DNA of 64,000 nt from Nocardia pneumoniae NBRC 100136 (GCF_000308755.1 NZ_BAGF01000075.1:184736-248735); one strand, 5' to 3'. Positions 7,749-16,250 are shown, numbered from the stretch's first letter. The notes: a model not told the origin generated them from the sequence alone. Numbers and translations: made by a program.

Positions 7749-8975
7749 ATGAGTACGAAGCGGAGCGGCAGGCAGCCGCGGTCGAGGCCGTCGAACCGGC
7801 GGGCGATAATCCTGAACGCCGCGGTGGACGCCTTCGCGCACGGCGGCTATCACGGGACGTCGATGGCCGATATCGCGGCGAAGGTCGGCATCTCCGCGAC
7901 GGCGCTGTACCGGCATTTCCGCAACAAGCAGCAGCTGCTGGGACAGTGCCTGCTGGTGGGGCTCGACGACACCCTGAACCGGATCGACGCCGCGCATCGC
8001 GCCGACAAGTCGGGTGCCGCGGTACTGGCCGAAGTGGTGCGAGTGGCGCTGGAACTGCGCGGACTGCCGAGGCTGTGGCAGCTGGAGTTCCGCAACCTGA
8101 CGGCCGCCGACAAGTCCGCTGTGCTGGTCCGAGTCTCGCGGCTCACCAGATACCTGCGGCAGACGATCCGCGCGCGCCGTCCGGAGCTGAGCACCGCGGA
8201 CGTGGAGCTGCTGAGCTGGTGCGTGCTGTCGGTGGCGGTGAGTCCCTCGTATCACCGCGCCGAGTTGCCCGCGCCCGCCGCCGCGGAGGTGCTCGACGCC
8301 GCCGTCGCGGCGGTGATCTCCACCCCGCTGCCCGAGTATCCGGATGGCCGCGCGCCGACCCGACCGGCGCGGATGGACACCGGCAATACCGAACTCGACC
8401 GAGCGCTGCGGTCGGAGCGAATGCTCGCCGAGGCGGCTCGACTGTTCAGTACCCGCGGCTACGCCGCCGTCGGCATCGAGGACATCGGCGCGGCGGTGGG
8501 TGTCACCGGGCCCGCGCTCTACCACCACTTTTCCAGCAAGGCCGAGTTGCTGGACCAGATCGTTCAGCGGCAGGACGAATGGCTTCGCCTGCTGCTGGCC
8601 CGGGCGATCGCCGAGGGCAGCAGCGCCGAGGGGTCCATGCGATCACTCATGCGCAGCTTCGCCCAGTTGGGCGCCGACGAACCCGATCTGCTGGCCATCA
8701 CGGTCAGTGAGACCAGGCATCTTCCCGTCGACGCGGTGCAGCGATACCGGCGGGTGCGCCTGGACTGCATCGTCCAGTGGGGCCGGATGCTGCAGACCGT
8801 CCGGCCGGAGTTGTCCCCTCCGGCCGCGCGCGTGCTGATTCGCGCCGTGGCCACCGTGGTCATCGATGCGGTCCGCAATCCACGCTTTCGGCGGCGGGCC
8901 GATCTCGTCGATGTTCTGGTCGCGATCGGCGAGGGGATCGAATCGGCGCCGGTCCGTGGCCGAGTTTTCGCATAG
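7749..8975 (+). CDS. TetR-family regulator with two DNA-binding domains
   Basis: The protein has 408 residues, about twice the usual TetR length. It contains two complete TetR helix-turn-helix segments. The first is at residues 17-64, with MADIAAKVGISATALYRHF. The second is at about 220-268, with IEDIGAAVGVTGPALYHHF. Each is followed by its own helical ligand/dimerisation region, so this looks like an old head-to-tail gene fusion rather than a partial repeat. The ATG at 7749 is preferred because the basic N-terminal arm (STKRSGRQPRSR) follows it; an in-frame start 39 nt upstream is possible. It is 223 nt upstream of the FadE5-like gene on the same strand, and a repeated 17-bp box lies between them, so it probably controls fatty-acyl oxidation. 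Confidence 0.87.
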   Translation: MSTKRSGRQPRSRPSNRRAIILNAAVDAFAHGGYHGTSMADIAAKVGISATALYRHFRNKQQLLGQCLLVGLDDTLNRIDAAHRADKSGAAVLAEVVRVALELRGLPRLWQLEFRNLTAADKSAVLVRVSRLTRYLRQTIRARRPELSTADVELLSWCVLSVAVSPSYHRAELPAPAAAEVLDAAVAAVISTPLPEYPDGRAPTRPARMDTGNTELDRALRSERMLAEAARLFSTRGYAAVGIEDIGAAVGVTGPALYHHFSSKAELLDQIVQRQDEWLRLLLARAIAEGSSAEGSMRSLMRSFAQLGADEPDLLAITVSETRHLPVDAVQRYRRVRLDCIVQWGRMLQTVRPELSPPAARVLIRAVATVVIDAVRNPRFRRRADLVDVLVAIGEGIESAPVRGRVFA

Positions 8976-8986
8976 TGATATCCCTC

Positions 8987-9003
8987 ACTTAGTGGCGATT
9001 AAC
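8987..9003 (+). promoter_or_regulatory. 17-bp box A of a tandem pair upstream of the fadE5-like gene
   Basis: The box reads ACTTAGTGGCGATTAAC. It is repeated with 15 of 17 identical positions at 9064-9080, and only the two central bases differ. The outer parts (TTA...TAA) are weakly palindromic, as expected for a TetR operator. It starts 12 nt after the TetR stop codon. Confidence 0.6.
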
Positions 9004-9063
9004 TTATCTCCCGGCGATCGCGTGCTATCAGCGAATTAATGGCAACAAGACGGTCGACCATTT

Positions 9064-9080
9064 ACTTAGTGGTCATTAAC
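9064..9080 (+). promoter_or_regulatory. 17-bp box B of the tandem pair
   Basis: The box reads ACTTAGTGGTCATTAAC and starts 77 nt after box A in the same orientation, close to seven helical turns. It lies 119 nt before the GTG start of the acyl-CoA dehydrogenase. The double-headed TetR encoded just upstream is the likely ligand. Confidence 0.6.
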
Positions 9081-9198
9081 ATGAGATTGCCTTCGGGCTG
9101 ATTCGTACCGCACAGTGTGCCGTGGGTGACGAGCTATCCGTGCGCCCTCCCGCATCCCTCGCCGATACAGCGGCCGGTTTCTCGAAAGGCATTGGCCC

Positions 9199-11034
9199 GT
9201 GAGCCATTACAAGAGCAACGTGCGCGATCTCGAGTTCAACCTGTTCGAGGTGTACGGACTCGACGCCGTCCTGCAGTCAGGAGCATTCGGTGACCTGGAC
9301 GGCGACACCGTACGGTCGATGCTGGCCGAGGCGGCCCGCCTGGCCGAAGGACCGGTCGCCGAGCCGTACGCCGAAACCGATCGCAACCCACCGGTTTTCG
9401 ATCCCGCCACGCACTCGGTGAGCCTGCCGGAATCGTTCAAGAAGGCAGTGCGCGCCTGGTACGACGCCGACTGGTGGCGCGTCGGCAAAACCGAGGCCAT
9501 CGGCGGTGTACCGGCCCCCGCGATGGTCAGCTGGGCGATCACCGAATTCATCCTCGGCGCGCAGCCTGCGGCCTACATGTACCTGACCGGTCCGATCATG
9601 GCCCACATCATGCACGGCCTCGGCACCGCGGAGCAGAAGCACTGGGCCGAACTCATGGCCGAACACGGCTGGGGCGCCACGATGGTGCTCACCGAGCCCG
9701 ACGCCGGTTCCGACGTGGGCGCCGGCCGCACCAAGGCGCTCGAGCAGGAAGACGGCTCCTGGCACATCGAGGGCGTGAAGCGGTTCATCACCTCCGCCGA
9801 CTCCGACGACCTGTTCGAGAACATCATGCACCTGGTGCTGGCCCGCCCCGAGGGCGCGGGACCGGGCACCAAGGGCCTGTCGCTGTTCTTCGTGCCGAAG
9901 TACCACTTCGACCACCAGACCGGTGAGCTCGGTGAGCGCAACGGCGTCTTCGTCACCAACGTCGAGCACAAGATGGGCCTCAAAGCCTCCGCCACCTGCG
10001 AGCTGACCTTCGGCGGCCACGGCATCCCGGCCAAGGGCTGGCTGGTCGGCGAGGTGCACAACGGCATCGCGCAGATGTTCAAGGTGATCGAGGAAGCGCG
10101 CATGATGGTGGGCACCAAAGCCATCGCCACGCTGTCCACCGGCTACCTCAATGCGCTGGAATACGCCAAGTCCCGCGTGCAGGGCAGCGACCTGACCCGG
10201 ATGGCGGACAAGACGGCGCCGAAGGTGACCATCACCCACCACGCCGACGTGCGCCGGTCGCTGATGATGCAGAAGGCCTACGTCGAAGGCCTGCGCGCGA
10301 TCTACCTCTACACCGCTGGACACCAGAACGACGTCGTGGCCGAGCACATCTCGGGTGCCGACGCCGAGCTCGCCGCCCGCGTCAACGACCTGCTGCTGCC
10401 GATCGTCAAGGGCGTCGGCTCCGAGCGGGCCTACCAGTACCTGACCGAGTCGCTGCAGACCCTGGGTGGTTCCGGCTTCCTGCAGGACTACCCGATCGAG
10501 CAGTACATCCGGGACGCGAAGATCGACTCGCTGTACGAGGGCACCACCGCCATCCAGGCGCAGGACTTCTTCTTCCGCAAGATCGCCCGCGACCGCGGTG
10601 TGGCGCTGGCCCACGTGGCCGAAAAGATTCGCGAGACGGCGCAATCCCCCACCGGCAACGGCCGTCTGAAGGCCGAGAAGGTGCTGCTGGCCACCGCGCT
10701 GGAAGACGTCCAGGACATGGCGGGCCGGCTCACCCAGCACCTGATCGCCGCGCAAGAACAGCCCACCGAGCTGTACAAGATCGGGCTCAACTCGGTGCGG
10801 TTCCTGCTCGCCGTGGGCGACCTGCTGGTCGCGTGGCGGCTGATCGTCGCCGCCGAGATCGCCCTCACCGCACTCGATTCGGGTGCCACTGAGCAGGACC
10901 GGGCGTTCTACCAAGGCAAGGTCGCGGTCGCGTCCTTCTTCGCCAAAACCGTCCTGCCGCACCTCAGCGCCGAGTGGTCGGTCATCTCCGATGTCGACAC
11001 CAGTGTGATGGAGCTCGACGAAGCCGCGTTCTGA
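9199..11034 (+). CDS. fadE5: FadE5-like acyl-CoA dehydrogenase
   Basis: The protein has 611 residues and aligns from the first residue (SHYKSNVRD) to the last (DELDEAAF-like end) with mycobacterial FadE5 as I remember it. FadE5 is a broad-range acyl-CoA dehydrogenase with an extra C-terminal domain. It oxidises the alpha-beta bond of acyl-CoA using FAD in beta-oxidation. Visible motifs are MVLTEPDAGSDVGA (FAD/substrate loop), the GNGR-linked C-terminal helical domain, LGGSGFLQDYPIEQ, and YEGTTAIQAQ with Glu447 as the expected catalytic base. GTG 9199 is the start, with an AAAGG element 9 nt upstream. It is monocistronic: a hairpin follows 60 nt after the stop. The upstream tandem boxes and double TetR suggest regulation by fatty acyl-CoA. 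Confidence 0.95.
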   Translation: MSHYKSNVRDLEFNLFEVYGLDAVLQSGAFGDLDGDTVRSMLAEAARLAEGPVAEPYAETDRNPPVFDPATHSVSLPESFKKAVRAWYDADWWRVGKTEAIGGVPAPAMVSWAITEFILGAQPAAYMYLTGPIMAHIMHGLGTAEQKHWAELMAEHGWGATMVLTEPDAGSDVGAGRTKALEQEDGSWHIEGVKRFITSADSDDLFENIMHLVLARPEGAGPGTKGLSLFFVPKYHFDHQTGELGERNGVFVTNVEHKMGLKASATCELTFGGHGIPAKGWLVGEVHNGIAQMFKVIEEARMMVGTKAIATLSTGYLNALEYAKSRVQGSDLTRMADKTAPKVTITHHADVRRSLMMQKAYVEGLRAIYLYTAGHQNDVVAEHISGADAELAARVNDLLLPIVKGVGSERAYQYLTESLQTLGGSGFLQDYPIEQYIRDAKIDSLYEGTTAIQAQDFFFRKIARDRGVALAHVAEKIRETAQSPTGNGRLKAEKVLLATALEDVQDMAGRLTQHLIAAQEQPTELYKIGLNSVRFLLAVGDLLVAWRLIVAAEIALTALDSGATEQDRAFYQGKVAVASFFAKTVLPHLSAEWSVISDVDTSVMELDEAAF

Positions 11035-11093
11035 CACCACGGGTGCGCCTAGCGCCGGAGCGTCCGCCTCGGCAATAGCACCACCAGCACAGC

Positions 11094-11123
11094 AGTGGCG
11101 TTGTCCTGACAGGCAACGCTACT
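11094..11123. terminator. Hairpin between convergent fadE5 and acetyltransferase remnant
   Basis: AGTGGCGTTG (11094-11103) pairs with CAACGCTACT (11114-11123) with one mismatch, and the loop region itself contains CCTG-A-CAGG, giving an almost continuous stem. No T-tract follows. It is placed where a bidirectional terminator is expected. Confidence 0.6.
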
Positions 11124-11145
11124 GTTGTGGTCTTGTGCCGAGCCG

Positions 11146-11724
11146 CTACCCTGTGCCGCCTGGAAGCTCGCGCATCAAGACGTCGAACTGTGGGGCGTCC
11201 GGCCAGGATGGGCGCAGCACACCGACCCGGTACCAGCCCCACCGCCGATAGTTGTCGTAGGCGCGCTGATTGTCGGGGCGGACGAGCAGTGTCGCGCGTT
11301 GCTCGGGGCGGTCAGCGAGCAGTTCATCGTGCAGGGCGCGCGCGATGCCCCTGCCGGTGAATGGCTTGCGGACCACAATTTCATGAAGGCGAGTATGCGG
11401 GAACCGTTCTCGGCGGTGAACTCGGTCTCGTCGCATTCATGGAGTTGCAGCCCGGACCACCACCCAGTCTTGGCGGTAAGCGGCCAACCCCACACCTGGC
11501 CGCAGGGTTCACCGTCGATCCGGGCAATCACCAACTCGAACGCGCCCGCGCGTTCGAGATCGGTATAGGCGTCGAACCGGTGGATGAACTGCCGCATGGG
11601 ATTCGAACTCTTCACCGGATTCGATCGCGTCGACGTAGGAGTCTCGGAAGATGCGTTCGACTTCCTCGCGGAGTCGGCGCGCCTACGCGGCGGTGTAGCG
11701 CTGGAAGTCGATGCGTTCGCTCAT
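11146..11724 (-). pseudogene. Decayed GNAT acetyltransferase
   Basis: The three reading frames together rebuild a GNAT protein of about 190 residues. The start MSERIDFQRYTAA (ATG 11724) is cut after 13 codons by an in-frame TAG and continues as ARRLREEVERIFRDSY. The next part (FIHRFDAYTDLERAGAFELV and a GQVWGWPL strand) is in a second frame. The acetyl-CoA-binding end (EIVVRKPFTGRGIARALHDE) and the C-terminal DAPQFDVLMREL are in a third frame. One nonsense and two frameshifts make it non-functional unless sequencing errors are involved. The ATG overlaps the stop of the XRE gene by 4 nt, so the two were once a coupled operon. Confidence 0.72.
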
Positions 11725-13064
11725 ATGGTGGTTGTCGCTTTTCGTGCCACTTCATCGAATCGCACCGAGAATTCGTCGGATCGGCCTTCGGCAACTGCCC
11801 GAACGGGGTCCAGCCGTCGCAGCGTACGAGTAGACGATACGGAGTTCTCCAGGGCCGCGAGAACAGACATCCCCTGTTCGATAGCAGCATCGATGTCGCC
11901 GATCTTCGCCAACGCCGCCGCCGAGCTTGCCCGGTGGGCCGCCGAATTGCGGGCCTTGACCTGCTCCAAAGCGAGCCCGGCGTACAGGTCAGCCGACTTC
12001 GCGAGGTTGCCCAGACGGCCAATGCCGCGGGCTTCGTGGCTTCTGATCTCGGTGGCGTTGACGAACCGCAACCATGGTGGGCACTCCTCCAGCGGCTCAT
12101 GGTCGAGAGCGAAATCGAATTCCCGCCAGGCTGTGGTGATCGCCTTGCCGAATGCTGCCTGGTCGCCGAGAGTTGCGTACGCTTGCGTCTCCCGTGTGGC
12201 GATGAGGACATGGATACGGCCGGGCGCGTGGCCGCGGGTGAGTGCCCGAGCGCGGCTCGCGAGATTGAGCGCGCGATCGGGATTCGCTTCACGAGTGCCT
12301 TGCCGTTCGAGCGCCAACAGTGCGGCGCTCATGCACACGTGCACGGTCAGTGCGTCGTCGCCAGCCTGGTTCGCCAAGGCGAATGCGTCGGCATAGCACC
12401 GACGGGCGAGCGGGTGCATGTCGGCGTCGTAGGCCAGCCACCCGGAGATGGTCGCGAGTTCCCCTGCGGCGCTCATGAATGCGCGGCCCGCCCGGTCGGA
12501 AAATGCGCACGTATCCAGCAGGTGCTTCGCCATCTCGAGTTCTCGAATGGCGTCTTGCACGAGCGCAGCTCCACCAACGACCTGATCACGACGTCGGAAG
12601 TCGGCGGCGAGCGCATTGAGCCGTTGAGCGTCGGCGATTCCGATGCGGCTCGGAGTCGAATCGGGATCACTGCCCGCCGTGATAAACGCGGCCCCCACTA
12701 GCATTCCGAATTCGCGTCGCTTCACATCATCCTCGACTTCCGTCGCGCTATTTTGGTCGCACGGAACCAGATTATCGCGCGTCAGATCTGTAGGGCGCTG
12801 GCGAGCGAGCGGCGTAGCGGCGTCGCGCACGTCGCTGACCTCCGCGCGGAATCGGGCACGCTGATCGTCGGTGAGCCGGGCGAGTTCGGTGTCCAACGCC
12901 TCTGCGGACTCGCCTCGGATCGGCCGCTGTTCGGTGGCCTTTTCCCACTTGCGGATTGTTGGTGTTTGGAACCCCAGCCGTTCCGCGAATTGGTCTTGTG
13001 TCAGCCGTAGGGCTGCCAAGCGGAGTGCTTTGACCTGTACGCCCGTCCATTTGCTGACGATCAT
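11721..13064 (-). CDS. XRE-family regulator with TPR-like C-terminal region
   Basis: The protein has 447 residues. Residues 5-55 are a helix-turn-helix with LRLTQDQFAERLGFQTPTIR followed by KWEK, the XRE signature. The long C-terminal part (about 150-445) is all-helical with repeated alanine-rich pairs typical of TPR-like sensor regions in actinobacterial XRE proteins. The ligand is unknown. ATG 13064 has an AGGGG element at good distance; an in-frame GTG two codons upstream is less likely. It is divergent from a run of small genes starting at 13260 and probably controls both directions. It was formerly coupled to the acetyltransferase now decayed downstream. Confidence 0.82.
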   Translation of the reverse strand: MIVSKWTGVQVKALRLAALRLTQDQFAERLGFQTPTIRKWEKATEQRPIRGESAEALDTELARLTDDQRARFRAEVSDVRDAATPLARQRPTDLTRDNLVPCDQNSATEVEDDVKRREFGMLVGAAFITAGSDPDSTPSRIGIADAQRLNALAADFRRRDQVVGGAALVQDAIRELEMAKHLLDTCAFSDRAGRAFMSAAGELATISGWLAYDADMHPLARRCYADAFALANQAGDDALTVHVCMSAALLALERQGTREANPDRALNLASRARALTRGHAPGRIHVLIATRETQAYATLGDQAAFGKAITTAWREFDFALDHEPLEECPPWLRFVNATEIRSHEARGIGRLGNLAKSADLYAGLALEQVKARNSAAHRASSAAALAKIGDIDAAIEQGMSVLAALENSVSSTRTLRRLDPVRAVAEGRSDEFSVRFDEVARKATTTI

Positions 13065-13133
13065 GACCACCCCTATCTCGCGTCTGCAATGCGCTGCGTC
13101 GCAAGCGTATTACTTCCGTGCGGCTTAGGTGCC

Positions 13134-13149
13134 TGGGATTGCATACCCA
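13134..13149. promoter_or_regulatory. Imperfect palindrome in the divergent XRE promoter region
   Basis: TGGGATTGCATACCCA has TGGG/CCCA arms and a TGCA centre, with 12 of 16 positions symmetric. It lies midway in the 195-nt gap between the XRE gene and the small-gene cluster, where an XRE operator would be expected. Length and symmetry alone are weak evidence. Confidence 0.3.
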
Positions 13150-13259
13150 GCACGGTGAGGCTAGAGGAGCCGCCGCCGAATGGACGCTGTGCCCGTCATC
13201 GGCTCCCCGGCAGCGGATGCCCACATCAACAGAACACAACGCGCCCAGGGGGTACCGAG

Positions 13260-13556
13260 ATGTCCGCAGAACTCACAGTCGTCGTAGTCATCGGATCAGT
13301 AGTCCTGGTCGCTTGGCTGATCACCGGCACCCTCCATCGGCACGACCCCATCGACATCAGCCTCGACGACGAGCGCATGGAACGCCTAACCCCTGACCCG
13401 CACGCTGCCCCGGCACGCCCCTATTCGGTGGACGAGGCGCACTGGATCACGCAGGAGCACATCGACTGTGACGGGATCTCCTGCGCTGCGAAAGGTGCCG
13501 CGATCCGCGTGCTGACCGAGGCCGGACGCATGAAGCCTGCGAGGGACGTCCGATGA
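13260..13556 (+). CDS. Small single-pass membrane protein
   Basis: The protein has 98 residues. Residues 5-23 (LTVVVVIGSVVLVAWLITG) form one clear transmembrane helix with a very short N-terminus, and the rest is a hydrophilic tail. The tail ends in a segment around VDEAHWITQEHIDCD with two cysteines (CDGISCAA) and a helical end. I do not recognise the family. An AGGGGG ribosome-binding site lies about 8 nt before the ATG. It is the first of three coupled small genes; its stop overlaps the next start by 4 nt. The divergent XRE gene probably controls the group. Confidence 0.6.
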   Translation: MSAELTVVVVIGSVVLVAWLITGTLHRHDPIDISLDDERMERLTPDPHAAPARPYSVDEAHWITQEHIDCDGISCAAKGAAIRVLTEAGRMKPARDVR

Positions 13557-13735
13557 TCGCCGTAGCCACAGCGGAAACGCGGGCCCGCTGGGAGACCACC
13601 GTCGCCGACTGCACATCGACCCCGGCCGTCGAGGGTATCGAGCATGCCCGCTACCTCCTGTCCGCGCATTCCGGCCACGGCGGATGCGAGCAGTACCTGA
13701 CCGCTCTCGCCTACGTGTCGGTGGTGTGCGCATGA
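13553..13735 (+). CDS. Small hypothetical protein
   Basis: The protein has 60 residues, soluble and alanine-rich, with two cysteines (VADCTST and GGCEQYL) and a C-terminal hydrophobic end ALAYVSVVCA. There is no recognised domain. Both ends overlap neighbours by 4 nt (ATGA), which is the main support for it being translated. The compact size and context suggest it works with the membrane protein before it and the protein after it. Confidence 0.5.
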   Translation: MIAVATAETRARWETTVADCTSTPAVEGIEHARYLLSAHSGHGGCEQYLTALAYVSVVCA

Positions 13736-14073
13736 TCAACGACGACCACCTGGGCTTCCTGCAATCCGACGACGGCACATGGTCCGTCGTCGGCCCGGAC
13801 GGATGGCCGGTCGAAATCCGCTCCTACGGGGAGCTTCAAGACATGACGCGCGCCCTGGGCATGCCCACGATCGACGCCGAAGCCATCACGGTCACGGACA
13901 CCGAGATGTCATCAGACGATTTGCCGCAGCGTGCACCGTTCATCGGGCCGCCGGTTCCCGGATTCGGGCAGTCAGCCGAACTGGTCGAGCTTGTCGCAAA
14001 AGCCCTGCGCGAGTGGGCGGGAGCGCACGACGCGGGTCACCACGCCGGAAGCGTCGCCGAGCCGCCGCGCTGA
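13732..14073 (+). CDS. Hypothetical protein
   Basis: The protein has 113 residues. The N-terminal third (MINDDHLGFLQSDDGTWSVV) looks like a short beta-rich unit repeating the sense of a DGxWxVxGPDG motif; the middle is acidic; the end (SAELVELVAKALREWAGAHD) is an amphipathic helix. I do not recognise the family. It is coupled to the 60-residue gene by an ATGA overlap and precedes another hypothetical gene by 94 nt. Confidence 0.5.
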   Translation: MINDDHLGFLQSDDGTWSVVGPDGWPVEIRSYGELQDMTRALGMPTIDAEAITVTDTEMSSDDLPQRAPFIGPPVPGFGQSAELVELVAKALREWAGAHDAGHHAGSVAEPPR

Positions 14074-14167
14074 AAACCGTGCACGGGTCCCGAAACTGGG
14101 ACCACGGCGGCGACAACAGCGCCACCATCTCCGCGACTTGCTGACACGACACGGAAGGACGCAGCCA

Positions 14168-14668
14168 ATGGACACTCTGGAGCATCCAGCGGTCGCCGTG
14201 GCGATCGAGGCCCTCGCGGATGCCGACAGCAACCTCACCGCGGTCAGCGTCGTCGTCCGCGATGACATCGCCGCTGTCGTCATAGACGGCAACCAGGGCC
14301 GATACATCGTGTTCGTTCACCCCGACGGCGACCAGTGGGCGACGCACGGAACCATGTTCGGCGCACCCCGGCCGTCTGGGCCCCGGAACGACCGCACCTC
14401 GAACTGGGAGCCGTTGCAGCGACTCGGCACCCGGTTCCGGTCCGCCACCGCCGACCAGTCCGGCGAAGGCTGGTTCGCGGTGATCGGCCGCGCCGCACAC
14501 GACGCGGTATCCCTGACGGTGAGTTCCTCGCTGGAGAAACACGTCACAGCGATCGGAGCGGATGGTTTGGCGTTTGCGGTCATCCGCGCCCACGGCAGCG
14601 AGGAACCGCACATCACCGTGACCACCCGCGATGGACGGGCGATCACAGCCGGGCCGGTCGCGGCCTGA
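14168..14668 (+). CDS. Hypothetical protein (part duplicated at 18291)
   Basis: The protein has 166 residues, beta-rich and without membrane segments, and I do not recognise its family. A GGAAGGAC element precedes the ATG. The region of codons 83-110 (QRLGTRFRSATADQSGEGWF and following IGRAAHDA) is encoded by DNA that recurs almost unchanged at 18291-18372. It is the last gene of the rightward small-gene group that starts at 13260. The role is unknown, but it belongs to the XRE-associated accessory set. Confidence 0.5.
   Translation: MDTLEHPAVAVAIEALADADSNLTAVSVVVRDDIAAVVIDGNQGRYIVFVHPDGDQWATHGTMFGAPRPSGPRNDRTSNWEPLQRLGTRFRSATADQSGEGWFAVIGRAAHDAVSLTVSSSLEKHVTAIGADGLAFAVIRAHGSEEPHITVTTRDGRAITAGPVAA
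14415..14496 (+). repeat. 82-bp segment duplicated at 18291-18372
   Basis: The block is internal to the preceding gene and recurs with no mismatch over 82 bp, 3876 nt downstream in the same orientation; similarity then fades within about 10 bp. The second copy is not part of an intact gene. Confidence 0.85.
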
Positions 14669-14915
14669 TCCGACGGCCCACGGCAACTAGAACTTCCAGT
14701 TGTGGCATGTCCGCGACGCTGTTCGGCAGCATTGCGGAATCCGCCACGAACCAACCTCCGACACACCGATCAACATCATCGGCAGCCAAGCCAACCAGCA
14801 ACCACCCTGCGCCGCAGCGGCGCGAGCATGTCGGTGAGCTGACCCGCTCAGCCTGGGCTGCCGGGTACTGTGAGCGTGAGCGTCGGTTCGGGTGCTCGGT
14901 GACCGAACTGCGGCC

Positions 14916-15326
14916 TCAGATGTGATTGTGGCCAGAGCGGCGTTCGTGGTCGATTTCGTCGTCGCGTTCGCGGTCGCGCTGATAGTCGGTTTTGGCGTTC
15001 ACGTTCCACGAGATCGGGTGTGCGCCGGGGCCGCAGTCCTGGCTCAACTGGATCGTCGATTCGGGGCGGATCCGTACCTCCTGGACCAGCGGGCGGAGGT
15101 CGCTGCACATGACAAATACTCCGGCGGTGGCCGGGCCCACATCGGTATTCGTGCACTCGATATCGAGACGGCTGTCGACCGGAACCGATGAGCAGAACGC
15201 GTCACCGGGCGGCAGCGCCTGAGCAGATCCCGCGCCGACGGTCGTCGAGACCGTCACGGCCGCGAGACCGGATACTACCGCGCCCACGATCGATAGCCGG
15301 CGAGCACTTCTCTTGGGGATGAACAC
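14916..15326 (-). CDS. Small secreted protein
   Basis: The protein has 136 residues. It has a textbook Sec signal peptide: basic start FIPKRSARR, hydrophobic core LSIVGAVVSGLAAVTVSTTV, cleavage after GSAQA. The mature part begins LPPGDAFCSS and has four cysteines (FCSS, IECTN, VMCSDL, DCGPG) that could form two disulfides outside the cell, then a highly charged C-terminus. GTG 15326 has a GAGAG element 7 nt upstream; longer in-frame starts would put an unstructured basic stretch before the signal. The family is not recognised; such small disulfide-rich secreted proteins are common in Nocardia. Confidence 0.7.
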   Translation of the reverse strand: MFIPKRSARRLSIVGAVVSGLAAVTVSTTVGAGSAQALPPGDAFCSSVPVDSRLDIECTNTDVGPATAGVFVMCSDLRPLVQEVRIRPESTIQLSQDCGPGAHPISWNVNAKTDYQRDRERDDEIDHERRSGHNHI

Positions 15327-15716
15327 CGAATTTCTCTCTTTCACTGCACTGCAGAACATTTCCCGAAATCTTAGGCATACCGGAGAGGCGACCGGCACGC
15401 CCACCGCAGCGCGCGCACGATCCCGCCCGCCGCCGCCACTCCTCCCCCGTTCCTTCCCGGACTCCGGTACTGGGACGACCCCTTCGGCAGGCTGTCCCCG
15501 CAAACCCTGAAGACCGAAACTGCCACTGGCAGCGCGGAGAACGATCCACCGCCGCTACCACGACCCCGCCGACGACACGAGCCTCGCGCACCTCGCCGAG
15601 GAATACAGCGTGGGCCGCGCGGACTCACATCGCGCCGAGCCGATCTCGCGGCGGTATGGCCATGCGAACTTCGTTCTGTCGGACCATTCCAAACTGCCTG
15701 ACCAGCCGCGACCCGG
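15327..15716. other. Intergenic stretch without a supported gene
   Basis: These 390 nt separate two leftward transcription units. Short open frames exist on both strands but show no domain, ribosome-binding site or conserved pattern. The 5' part presumably holds the promoter of the secreted-protein gene. Nothing else is recognised. Confidence 0.4.
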
Positions 15717-15887
15717 TCAGTACTCCCGTGACGCATCGGGCTTCCTCCGGCCCGTGTCCTCGCACTCGATTCGTTCGCGAATTCCCTTGACGGTGCGGTC
15801 CTTGGGTATCCGCTCAGGCCCGAACACCGCCACGGCGAACACGCCGAGCGGAATACCGATGACTGCAAGCCATCCGATCGTGATCAC
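15717..15887 (-). CDS. Small membrane protein
   Basis: The protein has 56 residues. Residues 1-24 (VITIGWLAVIGIPLGVFAV and on) are one transmembrane helix, followed by a basic, arginine-rich cytosolic tail (PKDRTVKGIRERIE). GTG 15887 overlaps the TGA of the upstream gene by 4 nt, the main reason for choosing this start over longer frames with no membrane logic. No family is recognised. Confidence 0.5.
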   Translation of the reverse strand: MITIGWLAVIGIPLGVFAVAVFGPERIPKDRTVKGIRERIECEDTGRRKPDASREY

Positions 15888-16096
15888 GGCAGGTCCTGGA
15901 GCAGTCGCAGCACCCGCCTGCACAGCGCGGCGTTGGCAGGCTCGAATGGGCCACTCGGTGGATGTGTCTCGGCAGCGCCCGGGATCCGTTGTGGCAGAGT
16001 CGGCAACTCCAGATACACCGACCCGTCTTCGTCGCCGTAATCGGTGACCTCCAACAGTCCGCCGTCGAAGACGACAATCCTCGTGTGCTTGCCCAC
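15884..16096 (-). CDS. Small hypothetical protein
   Basis: The protein has 70 residues, with a beta-rich first half (TRIVVFDGGLLEVTDYGDED) and a C-terminal helix with a cysteine (NAALCRRVLRLLQDLP). GTG 16096 has an AGAGGGG element just upstream; a longer start would add 26 basic residues. It is translationally coupled to the membrane protein gene behind it. No family is recognised; similar small proteins occur in actinobacterial XRE/DUF clusters, and one lies next door. Confidence 0.45.
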   Translation of the reverse strand: MGKHTRIVVFDGGLLEVTDYGDEDGSVYLELPTLPQRIPGAAETHPPSGPFEPANAALCRRVLRLLQDLP

Positions 16097-16250
16097 CTCG
16101 ACCCCTCTGCCGTTCGGTGGCAGTGCAGTAGCCCTGCCTGGAGCCGACTTCGGTCGTCGGCCCCTGGTAGGCACCCCGTGACCGGTTAGGCGTCACATGT
16201 CACGGGGGCCAGCTCAGAACGCTAAGGAGTCGAGACCGGCCGTAGCTAGG

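Noticed and set aside
9277..11040. Long minus-strand frame opposite the fadE5-like gene
   Set aside because: It is a mirror frame of a highly conserved enzyme and has no recognisable domain.
15365..15385. TTAGGCATACC-like sequence as an iron box for the secreted protein or NRPS genes
   Set aside because: Only half of the IdeR/DmdR palindrome is present and it is not placed before the NRPS.
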